Source: Cyanoderma ruficeps
Lineage: Eukaryota; Chordata; Aves; Passeriformes; Timaliidae
Assembly (NCBI GenBank): GCA_008694505.1
Contig: VZDJ01007753.1
Span: 15,783,003-15,847,002 of the forward strand
DNA length: 64,000 nt
Direction of reading: 5' to 3'
The translations under genes were made by a program, and so were the position numbers. The notes beneath the pieces are model-generated. The model did not search any database, was not told the DNA's origin, and saw nothing but the letters and a program-made list of their open reading frames with translations. Positions 24,601-39,600 of this stretch are shown piece by piece; positions within the stretch are counted from its first letter, which is position 1, and the number at the start of each line of letters is the position of its first letter.

Positions 24601-27600
24601 CCAGGCACTGTAAAATGCCAGGGCTTTGCTTTTTCTTCCAGTGACAGAATCTCTCTCTTCTACTGGGTCCATAATTTCTATGAAACTAGTGAAAAAAAAA
24701 GTAATTATGAGCTTTCTCCACCACCAGATTAGGATAAATCAGACAACTTATTATAACCTTATTTGTAAATGAAGACACACAATGGGAATTGAGGTAGGTG
24801 GAGTTGCAAAAGCCAGTTTCTATTGTAAATCAAGAACCAAACAAACTGTTTCTAAAGTTCTCTGAAAGTAAAATAAATAAGCAGGAGGTGTTTCTTCCTG
24901 TTGTGGAATAACACTGATTTTCCTGCTATCATTGACCACTTGCTGTTTTGAAACGAATGACACAAAACTCTGTTTGAATTCAAAATTATTTTTTCTTTTT
25001 ATTTCTTAGTCACACACACACACAAAAATACCAGTTTTCTCAGTGCTGTGTGTTCCATATAGCTATGGATAACCTCAAGTATCTCCATGTTTACTGATGA
25101 GTATTAATGAGCATGTCTACAGATGTCAAACCAGAAGTTAATTTGTCTACCTTAGTTTCTACTCAATATACAATATAACTGGACTTAGTACAATACAAGG
25201 TTCATCACCACTAAATATTGACAGTAAAGCAAAAATAATTCCTAAATAAATTAAATGCTTACACCTGACAATACTTTTTTTTGTTGTTGTCAGCTAGTAT
25301 TGCTCTTTTTGTGAATTTCAGAGACTGACATTGACCAAAGAAAATACTCTGTGGTCAGAAGGAAAGGGATTATGCTGAAATAGACATGTGTTTATTTTAA
25401 TGTTTTATCATCTGATTAAAGCCAAATCTTCCTAAGGCTAATTATGTTTTATATATTGTGCATGTATTTTATGTTTTATTATAAGCACATTCTAGTTTTC
25501 AGACTGAGAATGCTTGCTTGTGTCATTTCCATGCAGCTAAAACAAGAACCAAGTCTTAAGGAGCAGAAGAAAACCTCTTACCAAGCTTTTGCTGTCACAT
25601 TCAAGTCAAATCTTTTCTCCTGGAAAACAAGAATGTGTAGTGTTTTAATTTTAAATTTTCTATTTTCCCTTTCTGTCTTGGCATCAGAGCTTGATTTATA
25701 CCCCAGCAAGGTCCGGCAATCAGAAACTTAAATGTCTGAGATCTTGGCATATATTTCCAAAAGCATTCACTTATCATTAGTGGAACATCCCTACCTACAG
25801 ATCCTAAATCCTTCCAGGCTGCAGAAACCATTAAGCATCCTGATATAAGAGGTTTCTGAGACTCAGGCAGCAGGTCCCATTTCCTGTGCTACTCATAAGC
25901 TTTCTGCAGCATCCTGAATTACCATTTAATGTGTGTTTTCCATTATTTACACTCTAGTACACAGCACATCTTTGACATCCTGGCCGTAGTCTTACAGTGA
26001 AGAGACTGAAAAGTCTGCATTTGCTTCCACCCACACTTTATCCTCTCTTAAAAATCATTATTTTAATCTTCATATTAAGTGACAAAATGTGCTTTGTTCT
26101 GAGGGGATGTCTTAATAGCTCTTTTAAATCAATATTCTCATTATATTATTTACAATGCATCCTTTATGACTAATATTTTCAGCATGTTTTAATATATTGT
26201 CCTCTTAAATATATGGTTGACTAAGGACAGGTTTATTGATGTTTTCCTATTTTGTGCCCAAGGAGCAACTTTCAGTTTGCACCCTAAGCAAAGGGGGAGT
26301 CAGTGTGTCTTTGGGTAAACAGGGAGAGATGTTCTGAAGGAAGTATGATATTTTCTTACATCCTTGTAGGTCTGTCTCCACTGCTGGCACATAATGGAGA
26401 TTAATACAGAGACAATCTGCCTCTGTGGAGAAAATATCTGGGGAAACAATGTTCCTGTTTTCTCAAAGTCTAATAGAAAATCAGAACATTTCTGACTCTC
26501 TTAGCAGCCATCTGGGACAACATTAGGAGGAATGGTTTCTATTTGAGTGAGGCTTTATCACCAGCAACTGGAAGTGATGCTTACCTCTGCAATGGTTGTT
26601 TTCCTTCCAATGGGCAGCGAGTTCAGCATCACAACTGGAGAGCCCGTCTCTGTACTGTACCTACAGGACCACTGGGAAAACAACATGCTTTAGGACAAAA
26701 CCAGGAATGGGTTTACCCTCTCTCTCTGTCCTCCCACTTTCTTGAGAGTGACTCAAAATCGCCCCATCACTGAGGCCACTCCAACATACCGGGTGGTAGC
26801 GCCTCTTCTTTGGCAGCATGACATCCAGCGTTGGCTCTGCGTACTTGATGTAGTGAAACTCGGTGGGGCACGAGGGGTTGACAACTCCATTGGGGCCTAG
26901 CACGATATCCTGTGTCCCCTCAAAGGAGCCCTTCACAGTCAGGGAAAGCTCTTTCTCTAAAGTAGCAAAACAAAGTGTGTTATAATCATATTAACATATG
27001 TTAATATGATTAACCAGAAAAATGGGCTAGCTTGATTAAAAGTGGGGTGCGGGTGGGGCAGCTTTCCCCAGTGCAAAGGGCTGGAACTAAAGGGAAAGGA
27101 GCAAAGTGGACGCTCTTCTGATAAAAAAGGGGACTCTGAATATTCCTGCTGTGACATAGAACCGGGATTTCAACTTTACTGTGCATTTAATAGGCCTTAT
27201 TAACTAGATATATATCTAGATGAGGTCATCAGAGTCTCTAACAACCTGATGTGTTTACCTGACATTAACTTCACTGAATACTGTAAGCACTATTTATTTC
27301 ACTAACACATTATATGAAAGGGGCATCTTCTCATATGTAAGCATGCAACCACTGGTAAATAGATAACAAAGCAATAACCTTACTTGATTTTTGCTTCGTC
27401 TTCTCTGCCACTTCAACTTCCAAGCAGCAAAGTTCCCGACACTGTGAAAGACAGATTGTATGATTTTGTGAGAAAGATCATCACATCCCATCCTCATTAT
27501 GGGGAGCTGTGGACCCCTCAGCTTGAAGTAACTTGAAATTCTGAATTCCCTGGCATCTCTGGGTTTTTTTCACTAGCTGCTGACTAAAGAAAAAGAAAGG

Positions 27601-30600
27601 CTTTAGAGGGAGTTGTAGGAATCGCATGTGTGACAATGACTTAAGATTGAGCACAGTGAGAGGAATATACAAAGGAAGAGAATCAGGACCATTTTCAAGA
27701 TAGTAGCATAAATACAAAGGGTTCAACTAGGAAATAAAGATATGTCACTGAGAGATCAAGAGTCAGTAGCAGGAAGGGTTTTCTGAAGAAGCATTGCTAT
27801 TAGCATTTTGGGGGTTAATTTTTCTTTTTTATGGGGCTCACTCTTCTTCAACATAATGTATTTTTGACAAGTCAGTATTTCATGCAGAACTTATCCATAG
27901 TGCATGGCTCATCTCCAAGGGAAGGAAAGGGCTGGGTAGATTGTCAATGACTTCACAGTCTTTTTATCATTGTGTTCTGATAGACAGCAGTGCATTCTTT
28001 GAAGTACTAGTACCAGAGAAAAATTCTCTGTGTGTGTGGTATGGTGACATATAGGAAAAATGAGAAATAGGGAAATACAGGACAAATGGGATATCTTCAA
28101 TGAACAGGTAAATAAAACATCCCATTCTGAATGTATCTAAATAGGTAAGAGAAAAGAAAGAGAAAGACCTGCCCTACTGACTTTTTTAACCTCCGCCCTG
28201 CCTTTCCCTTTACATTAAAAATCACTTAAAGGAAACATCTTGGGAAAGATACATACCACCAGCACTCCATTGCTAGCAATCATTTCATGAGGACCGGGTC
28301 TGGAAAACAAAATGAAAAACATAGATTTTTTTAAGTTAAACAAATCCCGCTCATCTTTACCCAGGATGTTGCTCTTTCTTCCCACTTAAAAGTCTGAGGG
28401 ATCCCAACAAGTACATAACAAGCTCCTTTCCTTGCTTGCATGGACTGAGCACTGCTCTGAGGAGACTCATCTCTGCAGCAAAGCTGAGCAAGGTGTATTG
28501 TGGTTGCGAGGCTGAGATTGTCTCACTTCAGGGACAGAAAGAGAAGCAGGCACACACAGCGGCAGATCAAAGGAACAACCCTTTTCTTTCAAAATTTGAC
28601 TCTATTTTATACACATATGTACAGAGGTCAAGAGATTGGCTACTTCAGGTTGCCTCCTCTCAACCTGGATGGTGGACATCACCATCAATCATTTCTTCTC
28701 TCAGAGGAGAAGTATGCAAACATTTTAAAAATACACATTGTTTAGATGAAGCTGCGTGAGACAAAGACAGAAGGCAGAAAACCCAGGGCAACAGTGTATC
28801 ATGGTTATTTTTTTACAGGGCAATCTCATGATCATCTAAAATGGAATCTCCTCTCAAGTAGTCAAGTTCTTCTCACTGTAACACTGAAGTAAATGTATTT
28901 CAGCTGATATACCAGCATGTCCTTGTTGGGAAGACAGTTACATGTATTTGCTGGCACACAAATATTCTGAGTTGCAAGGGACCACTGAGTCCAGCTCCTG
29001 GCCCTGCACAGGACAACCCCAAGAGTCCCACCATGTGCCTACGAGTATTGTCCAAATGCTTCCTGAACTCTGGCAGGCTTGGTGCTGTGACCACTTCCCT
29101 AGGGAGCCTGTTTAAAAGTGGCACAGGGCAGCCAGTATCAATTACATGGGGAAAAAAAACCAACAAAAGCTTTCCAGATCATTCAGGTGAAGTCAGGAGA
29201 TGGTGTGGAGTGACTTGACTTCTGCCCTTGGCTCACCACTAGTAGGAGAGCTGGCCTTAGACTAGTCCTTTTATTTCTGCCATACCTTAGTTACCTCATG
29301 GCAACACAGAGACAAAAAGGTGATTCATGGGTGGCAGGCTGACCATGCTGGAGAAGGAGCCTTACATCCTTACAAGAGTTCCCAACCCACTGTGATTGTG
29401 TTAGGCAGAAAGAAAACACAATTACTAGGATTCAAAGAGTACTGCAAGGGAAAACTGAAGAATTGGAGATATGCTGAAAACCTAACTAGTATGTTTCAAC
29501 ATTAAAACAGTGTCCAGTACATGACCTGAAACAGGCAAGGAAAAATTGATAGGCAGGAATGCTCGCACACTCAAAAAGCCTTCTGAAATGTCCCAAGATA
29601 AATCATAGAATCATAGACTAGTTTGGGCTGGAAGGGATCCCAAAGGTCATCTAGTTCCAATCCCCTGCCATGGGCAGGGACACGTTCTACTAGACCAAGT
29701 TGCTCAAAGCTCCATCCAGTATGACCTTGAACAGTACTAGGGATGGGACAACCACACAGTTCTCTGGATAACTGGAAGGTGCATCGTTGAGAGCAGCTAA
29801 GCTACAGAACAAGCTAATCAGCCAGGTGTTGGGGACTGCAGCAATAATGTAGGAGAAGGCTAGCACTTTTTTGCACAAATTCCCAAAGCGTGACTTCCAA
29901 TTCTGTTTGATTTTTTTGTTCTATCATTAATGATTTTTGAGTTTTTAAAAAAAATCTTTGTTTCACTTACGCGACCTCCAATTTGAATTCAACCTCTAGT
30001 TCCTCCTTGTCCTGAAAGCAAGAACAAGATATTAAATGAAGTAGCTACATAATGCTTTGTCCCTAGTCTAAACCCAAGTCCCTGATAGGCAATATTGAAG
30101 TTATTGGTTGCAATGAGTAGCCTGTGATAAATACTTCAGACTGGGTGGCCTGAATCAACATTTCAGCCAGATGATTAAATGACTCCTTCCTCATCTCCTT
30201 CTGACTTCATATCATCAAGACAACCTGTACTTCTAGTTCTTAGTGTGAAGCTGTTGCAGAAAGACGATTTGCAACTTACTTTATTTTCTGAATTCCACTT
30301 TTTTCTTCCAATTATTCCTGGCACTGTCCTGCCATGACTTACTGTACTGGCTATTATCTTGGAAATTAAACCTACTTTACACCCATTACTTTACTGTAAT
30401 AAACAGAGGACAGTGTGAGAGATTCAGAATTTGTGTTATGCAACCCCAAGTAACTAGTGTTGATCTTTAGAAGCTGGTAGTTTGGATACCAGATCTGTCC
30501 CTAGTAGCAAGAAGTTCCATGTGAGATATTTTGGTGATCTCAGATCTCAAAGGGAACCAAGATTATTTTCCTGTTTTATGGATGGGAAACTAAGAAACAG

Positions 30601-33600
30601 TGAATCATCATCCATTCATACTGGGATACACACAGGGACAACTTCATCTTTGCCTGTTGGGGTGAGAGTAGACACAAGCAAATGGGCAGGGAGCTGTGAA
30701 TTTTGGGAATTACTCAGATTATGGATTACATGGTGCAAAAAGTATACAGATCATTCACCTTGCAACAACTGTATGGCCTTGGTGTTGCTCAGAGGCAGCT
30801 CACAATTAGATCTCTTCCCTACATACTGCACTGTTTCAGGCCTATGATCTTTAATAATTTATGAAGTATAAAAGAGGAGTTCAGACTCTCAAATTATGAT
30901 TTTTTTACCACATTTTTGTGCTAATAATTTGAATGGCAATTCATGTACTTATTATTGGGGTAACTAATCCATGGCAGGTTCAGAAAGATTTTGAAACTGT
31001 TCTGTAACTCTCCACTGGTTTCTTAGTTGCTTTAGTTGCTTAGTTGCTCTCACATTTGGGCCAGGCTTGAAAGACAGGATCACTGTTCTATCAAGTGGAA
31101 GTTTTGCAGTATCAAAGAGTGCACAGAGGAGATGGTCATCTGGAGTAGCAAAATCCTCATCATACACCGTGAGCTCCAGCACGTTCTGGAAAAAAAGGAT
31201 AAAGAATTTGTTATAGTTTCTCAGACTGGACATCATTAGCTCCAAGCAAAAAGTATTACTGAGAAGGTGCTTGAGAGAAAAAGATGAGAAATTAAGTATC
31301 ATCCTGCTTTAGAAAAACATACTTGAACTGCATATTAATTCTTGCCTAGTTCATTTTAATTTCTGTAACAAAATACATTGACCATACCTATACAACATCT
31401 TGGGTAACTCCCAGATTCTGTATCCATCTTACACTGACTCATAAGAGTCTCTCATTTCCCTAAATCTTCAAAACTGACCTTGCTTTCTGGCCCTCCTACA
31501 TAGCATCATTAAACAGACACAGGAGCTCTGTCATCTCTGCTCTTAAATGCTTTGAGCAGCTCTTTATTGTGTGCCATCTCTTAAACAATTTCTGGGCACA
31601 GTTCAGTAGATACATACACGGAATCTTCAGACTGCTTCAAGCAGGTAACTCTGGCTACTTACCTTGACCTGACTCTGGATTCTGAAGTAGAAGGTTTCAT
31701 TCCACACTGGATTGTCAGAGTTTCTCACAGTTTTAGTGCGTGACCTTTCACACGTTGCAGTCGGCAGCCACAAGGACACGTAGCAATCAGCCTGGCTTAC
31801 TGAGGAGGGGAGAGGCACAAAAATTGCTAACGTGGCAAAGGCAGTAGTGCTGCAGGACACTGGAAAGGTTACTGCAGCCACTGGTACCAAAACCAACCAT
31901 AAGTTATTTAAAGATAGAAGAGTCTGATGCAATGTAACTTTTCAAGATTCCCTTCTGAGAGGGAGAAAGCACAGACCACGAGGTGACCTAGAAGAGGAGG
32001 TGGTTTCTGTTCTTCCTTGCATGACACATGTCCCTAAACCAGGACAGTTGTAGACAACAGTGATAGTGTGTATCAAAAAGGAGGTTGAGAACTTTCTCTT
32101 CTAGTCAGCCACTTGAGTTTCTCAGCCAACAAGCTTTCCTGTGCTCATGTGTGCATGCATGCCCACACTAACCATGAGCTGCTGTCTGATAAGAGGGGCT
32201 GGGACCCTCCTCCGCTTTTTGAGAACAACTGCAAAAGCTCTTCATCTCTGCTTTGCCCTCAGTGATCTTCTTTGTGAGGGCTTGTGAAAGGAGCTGCAGA
32301 ACTACACCTGCTGCATGAGATGGCAGAGGCTTACTCCAGAAGGAAGTCATTGAATTAGACATTGGAATTTAACTAAGGCAGGAAGAGAGGGATCAAGTCT
32401 CTCTCCCAAAAGGCACTAGGAGAAAGTTAGTAAACCCTTACATCCCCTTTCTCACAGGCAACTAAATTGAGGTATATCTCAAACAGCTACAGACAAAAAT
32501 GCCATTTACTGTGTTTCTTCTTGGAGGTTATGCAAGTTATTCAGCACCTTGAAAACCTCTCTGATGCAGTTCTCAACAATAAAATGATCAGCTATTATGG
32601 AATGCAAAAGGTAACTAGCTTTGAGAATGGATGTCCTGTGGTCCTGTGATGTGAGACTTTTGGGAGAGACAAGTGATGGCAGCAGTAAATGGAGATGACC
32701 CTTCAGCTGCAGGTAAGGACTCTGCAAGCAGAGCAGGGAACAGGAGCTTGTACACTGACCTGTGGGGAAAAGCAACATCTTGCCTGTCTGCAACAGGACC
32801 TTTTTCTCTTCTTTTCTTTCCTTCTCTACCAGGTTTAATCCCATGTCACTCTACAGCTACTGACTGACTCAAACTGCTTGGAGGCTACATTTTATGCTGT
32901 TGAAAGTGTTCAAGAAGCCCTGCTGCTTTTCTGTCCAAGTGAGAGGGAAAAAAACTGCTTGAAAAATTATATATACATTGTGATAGGTCGATAGACACGT
33001 CAATTATTATTTTTCTACTTTTTAACATTATAATGTAGAAACAACAACAATAAAGTTTAATGTCAATTTTTTTTTTCTAAAAAAAGTTGTGGAGAAATCA
33101 ACACATACCTACTGAGTAGAAAAACCAAAAAATCCTCTGATGGAAAAGTTTGTTTGGAAAATATTGAGTAGGCCCTAGCCTTCTCCCTCTCCTGCTCTGT
33201 TTCACATTTTATATCTTAGTTTGGCTTTAAAAATGAGATTCTGACAACAATTTCATTTTACTTATCTAGAGAGATATCATCTGCTTTAATTCTACCTTCC
33301 CACCACTCTTGTTTCTTAGCCTCCTTGTGAAAAATTACTCCTTATTCACCTTCTTTGCCTCTTCCTTTTTGTAGCAAGAGCTTCCATTCCTCCTCAATAA
33401 TTTCACTTTCACTCTTGAGGACTGTAGCCTATTCAGTCCCACTGGATGTAAAAGTTGTTTCAGTTGTTATTCTGTTTCCACAAGTGTTTTTATTTATTTT
33501 TTTCTTATCTGGGAAATTCCATGCAGACAATAATGCTTTGAAGAATTTTGAAACTGCAAAAATACGTATCTGAATATATCTGGAGAATCTAGAAGTAATA

Positions 33601-36600
33601 CTACTGCTTTTAAAATGCATTCAAAGTGATTTCTTTGTAACTACTACATGACTTTGGCTTTATCATTCAAGGTAAATGACGGATGGCTCTTTGGCTGGCA
33701 AGTACTTTATTCTGGAATGATGTGATTCATCATTCTTGTATGTTAACTGTACTTTGAGATACAAAGCATATCAAGAAATCCTTAATTATATGAGTAGATG
33801 CAGCCAAACTAGTCAGCTGTGTATTTAATGCAAAATGTTGCCTCAGTTCTGCTTGCACAATCTCTTTCTACAACCTCATTATTTTCCTTGTTGCCTGCCA
33901 TGCAGAAGATCTGAGATGAGTCCCTGATGAGACCTTTTAGTGTTCTTGCTTCACCATACATGTGTCCCAGCCATGGACCAGGGGGGAGGTGCAGAGCATG
34001 CAGCCCAGTGATGTGCCCTGGGATACAGCTGTTGTCTCCCTCACTCAGAGCTGAGACACAGGGAAGTCCCTTGATACACCTTCCAGAAAAACACGTGACA
34101 AGCACAAGGTAAGACAGGAATGGTACTGCATGGTAAATCCAGATCTTTGTCTCTCAGAAAATCTTTCCTGACTCTTCATGTGCAAGACATTATAGAGTCA
34201 ATCACTGCTGCTCACAGTCAAAAAGGAGAATCAAGAAAATCTCATGAGGGTTACATAATTTCTCTTCTACGCTCACTCTCAAATTTCAGAAAATCTTTTC
34301 ACAGGTAGTCACATAGCTCTATTTACTTGAACAAAACAAACTGTTAACTGTCTATTTTGTGTGAAACACCTCTCCTCAGCACGCATATGGATAGTCCATG
34401 TTCTTTTATAAAACAGTGGTGTTTTCCTTTCCACCTCACTCCCTTCTCACCACTTTCCTGCCACGTGACTCACACTCTTGCACAACTGCAAGACTGCTGC
34501 AGAAGCCTTAGAAAGGACCAAACATCCAGTCCTCAGTTAGCATGTTATTTTAACTGTCCTTTCAGAGTAATTAATGATGGCATTAGCCTAGTGGCAATGA
34601 TTGTAAAAAGCTTTTTCCTGTTCAACTCATCTTTGTTAGAACCAAGATTGAGAATGTTGAAAGGGTTTGCTCCTCCCAGCCACACTTCCCAAGGTGCTAC
34701 AACCCGTCAGCAGAATTACCTCTTGTTTTTGAAAACATGGAATGGAGTCATTCAACTACCTCTGTCAGAAACTCTCCTTTCTTTGATAGAAAATACTTAT
34801 CCCCAGAAACACATTCAAGTCTTGAAACCAGTCAGAAAGCACAGGGAAAAGAATGAAACAGCAGCAAGCAGCAAGGACTGACCTGGTTTATACCAATTAA
34901 TATACATAAACACTGGATTATTTCAGAAACACTAATAAAAGGTTGTAACAAAATTATAAAAGATATAATTTGCCTGTTTCCTGAGTTACCACTAAGAATG
35001 GAGATACTTACAGGCATCCACTCGGTGGAGATTTCTCATCCGGATTACCCTCACGGTCAACAGGTAGCAAGGAGAAGATTCTATCTAGAGAGGAACAGTA
35101 AAAAGGGGATCTGAATAAGCCTTTGGTGGGAAAAAATTTCAAATGTGCAAACTAACTGGGTGCCACAAAGCACAAATACAGTTAGTAAAATTTGGGTCAA
35201 TCAGCTCACTATTTTGCAGATGAAGCTTCTGTTGTTAAAAATGTCTTAACATTTTATATATTGCACTGCCTTTTTGCTTTGTTACTCTAAGACCCCAGAT
35301 TGCTCATCAGAGCAGAAAATACAGGAAAAAAATCCCTGACAATTTGCAGCCTGTGAGATACTTTCAAAACCTTTCACTCTGAAATTGTTGAGTCTAGTCT
35401 ACAGCATAACTACAGTAAGTCTCTTGAGCAGATTAAATGCACTGGTGAGAGCCATGATGAAGTTGTCAAAATGTCATCAGTCTTAGTCAGAGTTACAGTC
35501 AGTCCCCCTAGTAAACCATCCATATGGTCCCATGGCATTGAAAAAAGGTGCTGTGGAGAATATCTGTTGTTGTGGACTCCCACAGGATAAACCTGAAGTA
35601 CCACTTTTTAAGAGCTGTTTTTACCTTCTGCTTCAAAAACATAGATTCCCTGCAGTTTACAATTGAATGAGAAAAAGAGTAACAGTAATGTGAGCTTTTG
35701 TAAATCTATGAGATAACCCAATTTATTATTAGAAGATAAATGTGAGTTCCGTCTTCTAAGGAAGACTATTTCCTGCTGGCTCATTCCATAAACCTGTCTC
35801 TGGCTCAGAGCTATCTCCAAAAGGCTATTTTGACCAAGCCAAAAAGTAAATCAGCATTTCCTGTGGCTGGGACACATGGTTATTTCCTCACACTCCTAGA
35901 AACATTTCCAGCTGCCTAAGTGGTTACAGCAGAGCCCCACAAATCATTCTTTTTGACAACTGCTATTTCTATCAACAGGTTTCCTCTAATTTAGGAGCAT
36001 CCTATTTCTATAGCACTTCAGAGACTTCCTATAACAATTATAAACAAGCAGACAAAATAGATGTTAAGACAGAAGCTGGAAGAACCTCACTTAAACCAAT
36101 TTTTTTTTTCTCAAGAGAACAGAGCAAAAGGGTCTTATTTACAGATGGAAAGATAATTATGCCTCTTTCATCACAACAAATTACTTTTCCAATATGCAAT
36201 TAGAATCCTCTATTCTCTCCTCTAACATATCATGTTATGTTAAAATCTTTTTACAGAGCTCTTAAAAACCATTGCTGTTTCCACCCCTATTATACATGTC
36301 TCAAGTATTCTATGGCTTTTTTCTTTTTTTAGTGCTTCTTCATGAAATTCAACCTACAAGATCTATTTACCTTCTATTTCAAGTGTTTCCCAAAAGAGAA
36401 AAAACCTTACAGAAGCTGCAAAATTTGCAGACAACTGGTGGAAGGATATGTCCTCAGAGCTACCCCGTGCAAAGACACTGGTTCAGATTTTAGAAACAGT
36501 ATAGCCATGTTAATACAGTTCTACACCCTTTTAATTTACCCTTCTTCTCAGCTGGGTAATTAGCAAAGGTGGATCACCACATTCACAGGTCAGGAATGAG

Positions 36601-39600
36601 CTCAGGCACCTCAGCATATGCCCTAGAAGGCAGAAACTCATTGTTCCTTAGGATTTGCATAAACATGGGGCAAATTCTCGCAGGCATTTATCTCCAGATA
36701 TTGCACAAGGTGCTGCCAGCTCCTGGATCAGCTCCAGCAACACTTCCTCTGACATATGGCATTGCTTGAGTGGGAACCAATGAATTATTTGCAAAGCAAT
36801 TTGTGATTCTTAGATAGGAGAAAACTTGGATTTTTTTTAAAGGAATATTAGATGGTTTCTGCCATCTGATCTTTTCTTCCTGGTTCCCATGCCATGACTT
36901 TCTAACATGTTAGCCAGCTTTTCCCTGTCTGGCATGGGGAAATCAATTCTCAGACATACAGGATTCACAGAAGGATTTACAGAAATTTTGCAAAAAAAAC
37001 CAAACAATACACCCCCCCCAAAAAACAAACAAACAAACAAAAAAAACCAACAAAAAACCCAGAACAACAACAACAAAAAACCAATGGCTTAACAGAAGCT
37101 ACAGAACTCAGGACCTGTGCTTGCAGTAGGGGACAGGCAGATGCCACCAGCCAGTGACCCAAGGTAAATGCAGGAGCCAGGCATCAGTCAGGCATCAGTC
37201 TTCCTGACAGCCCTGGCACCTGCTGGTGGCGGCAGCAAAGACAATAGGGAGAATAGAATTCACCTGGTGATCAGGCCTAGCTAGTTCTGCTCCCAGCAGG
37301 ATTTGCCATTTTAATTAATCCCTGTAACATCTTAAACAAAAGAAATGTATTTAAATAGCAACTATAACCTGATCTACCGGGGTCTAGTTATAGAGACAAA
37401 GAAAATAGCAGTCACACGTATAAAACAAAAGACAGAGGTTCTGTTATTCTGTTTACTTAACACCTATTATGATATCTTTAACACAACAACAACAAAAAAA
37501 AAGGCTGTTGCTATGCCATGAGGTTCCATGCACAGAGAGTTTTCCACCACAGCAAATTGTCAACTTGTCAGCTTGTCTTCAATTTGGTGCTTCTCAAATT
37601 GTCCTCATGTATGTGCAGCACTGCTGCATGCAGTATAGCACTCTGAGGTGCCAGTGCATGAGTAGGGTGTACAGTGCTAGTTTCTCTAAGTCCCAAGGAA
37701 ATGAAGTTTTACTGGGATTCTCCAAACAGCAGCTCCATCCAATGTAGAACGCACCTTATACTCTCTTCTTCTGATTTTATTGTGCTTGCCATAAAAAAGA
37801 ACAACATGGTATGATACTTGGTACTAAGTTACTACATTGGTATAAGTAAGGAATTCCTCTGTCATGTGAATGATCCCCACTTTCTCCCAGCTGAGGAGTA
37901 AGAATTTGAGAACAGAAATTTCTCTGTCATGAACACTCTGGTGATGCAGGCTGCCTGCATTCCTGGAACATTTGTGCCTCTGCAGGTCTATTCCAGCCCT
38001 CTTTAAAGTCATGCTTATATTAAGATGTAGGTATGTGTGGCATGCATCCATGTCAAGAAGCACTGCTGTAAATTGCTCCATGAGTTCAGCTGTATAATAC
38101 ATCCTGTCACATCACAAGTGGCCTTGAAGTTCTAATGAGGCAAGAGTCCATAAGACCAGAGGGTGACTCTACTTCTTTACCTTTTTTTCCCTTTTTTTTT
38201 TTTTTTAATCTGCTTTTCTCTCAGTAGCTTTCTTTCTTCAGCCTTTAGGCTTCTTCATCTAACAGACTCTGCCAGGATGGATGATTGTTAGCTACATCTT
38301 CACAGCTTGTGATATCAATAATATGAACATTCATCCCTTCACTTATTGCAGACTACCCCAGTCCACAATTCTACAACAGTACAGTCAAATGTGTGCTGGG
38401 CAAATGCTTTTCAGGTTTTTATAGTGTTAGGTGCTTTATTTAGCATAGATGTTCCATCAGACAGCAGAATATTGTAGCTGCCTTCCCAAAACAGAGACCA
38501 GTCATCCAATAACATTCATCCAGAGAACTTACTCTTGAACCTCAGGAGCAGTCAACACATTCTCAGACTTGATTGTTTCTCCTTTTAGATTGAAATTTAT
38601 TCCAAAGCGGTTGTAAACTAACAGAAGAATAATGCCGAGATCCTGAAATTAATATTCAGTTTGTATGTGTGAAAACTGTATCATCATCAATAAGCAGGTA
38701 TCCTCCAACCAGATACTCAGCTGCTGATTTCCTACATGAAATGTGGAATGTCTTCCATCTGGTCTCATGAGTAGGTGGTCTTTGACATGCTGGGTGCAAA
38801 ACTGCGATGAAGCAAAAAAACTATGTGCCACAGTGTGCTGGTACCATTACCTATTTCAGTGCAACTGCACTGCATACTATTCCACAAACCATCCTGCAAA
38901 GATCAGACAAGATTTAAAAATACCTTTAGCACAATCAATTTACTTTCACAATGGCTGAAAAAGCCATTTCTGCACACCAACCTGAAAAAACGTGCATCAT
39001 CTATGTAACCCATAAAAAAACTTCCTCTCTAGCCACCCATTTTTCCTGCAATCACCTAGTAATAATTCCTCCACGTGTTTTTATGTCATCTACTAGCTCA
39101 GCAGCCTTTCCTGGCAAAGATAGCTTCCTTGCCTTGTCTAAGGTACTCCTGCATTCCCGGCCTAGAGAAACATTCTGCTAAGATGAAATCACTCCCAGGA
39201 TGTTGCAGGGCACTCCTTTCTTCATCTCCAAGTGCTAATTTAACTAGATGGTAGCCAGGGACAAAATCATTCCCTCTTGATGGTGCATCTAGAGCTGGTG
39301 GTGTGTGAAAGTCTGTCTTAAGCTGTCTGAGATCAGGTCTCCGTAAAGAGTGTGTGTAAGTTTTTTACAGTTGTAGTCAGGATGCTTCAGGCTGTGAAAA
39401 TCACTCACCAATCCCTGCCCCAGCTTGCTACAGCCATAGGATGCTGCGGGATGTGCTGGGATCCCCCATGGCAGGCTGCCCAGACCTGCTGCTTTTGGCC
39501 ACCTCTCTGAAGTTCTTCCTCATTCTTGACAAAATCAGGCTCCACGATGGAAAAGATGCTCTAATTGCTTCCTTCCTTCTCCTCCTCCAGGCTGGGCAGG

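Noticed and set aside
25012..25025. CA dinucleotide run
   Set aside because: Only about six units, too short to list as a microsatellite.
26651..26665. Acceptor ctgtag/GTACAG for gene B exon 10
   Set aside because: It puts the exon in a frame without similarity to gene C exon 9; the acceptor at 26672-26673 keeps the homologous frame.
34357..34881. 174-codon plus-strand ORF in gene B intron 2
   Set aside because: Low-complexity intronic text with no recognisable motif; treated as chance.
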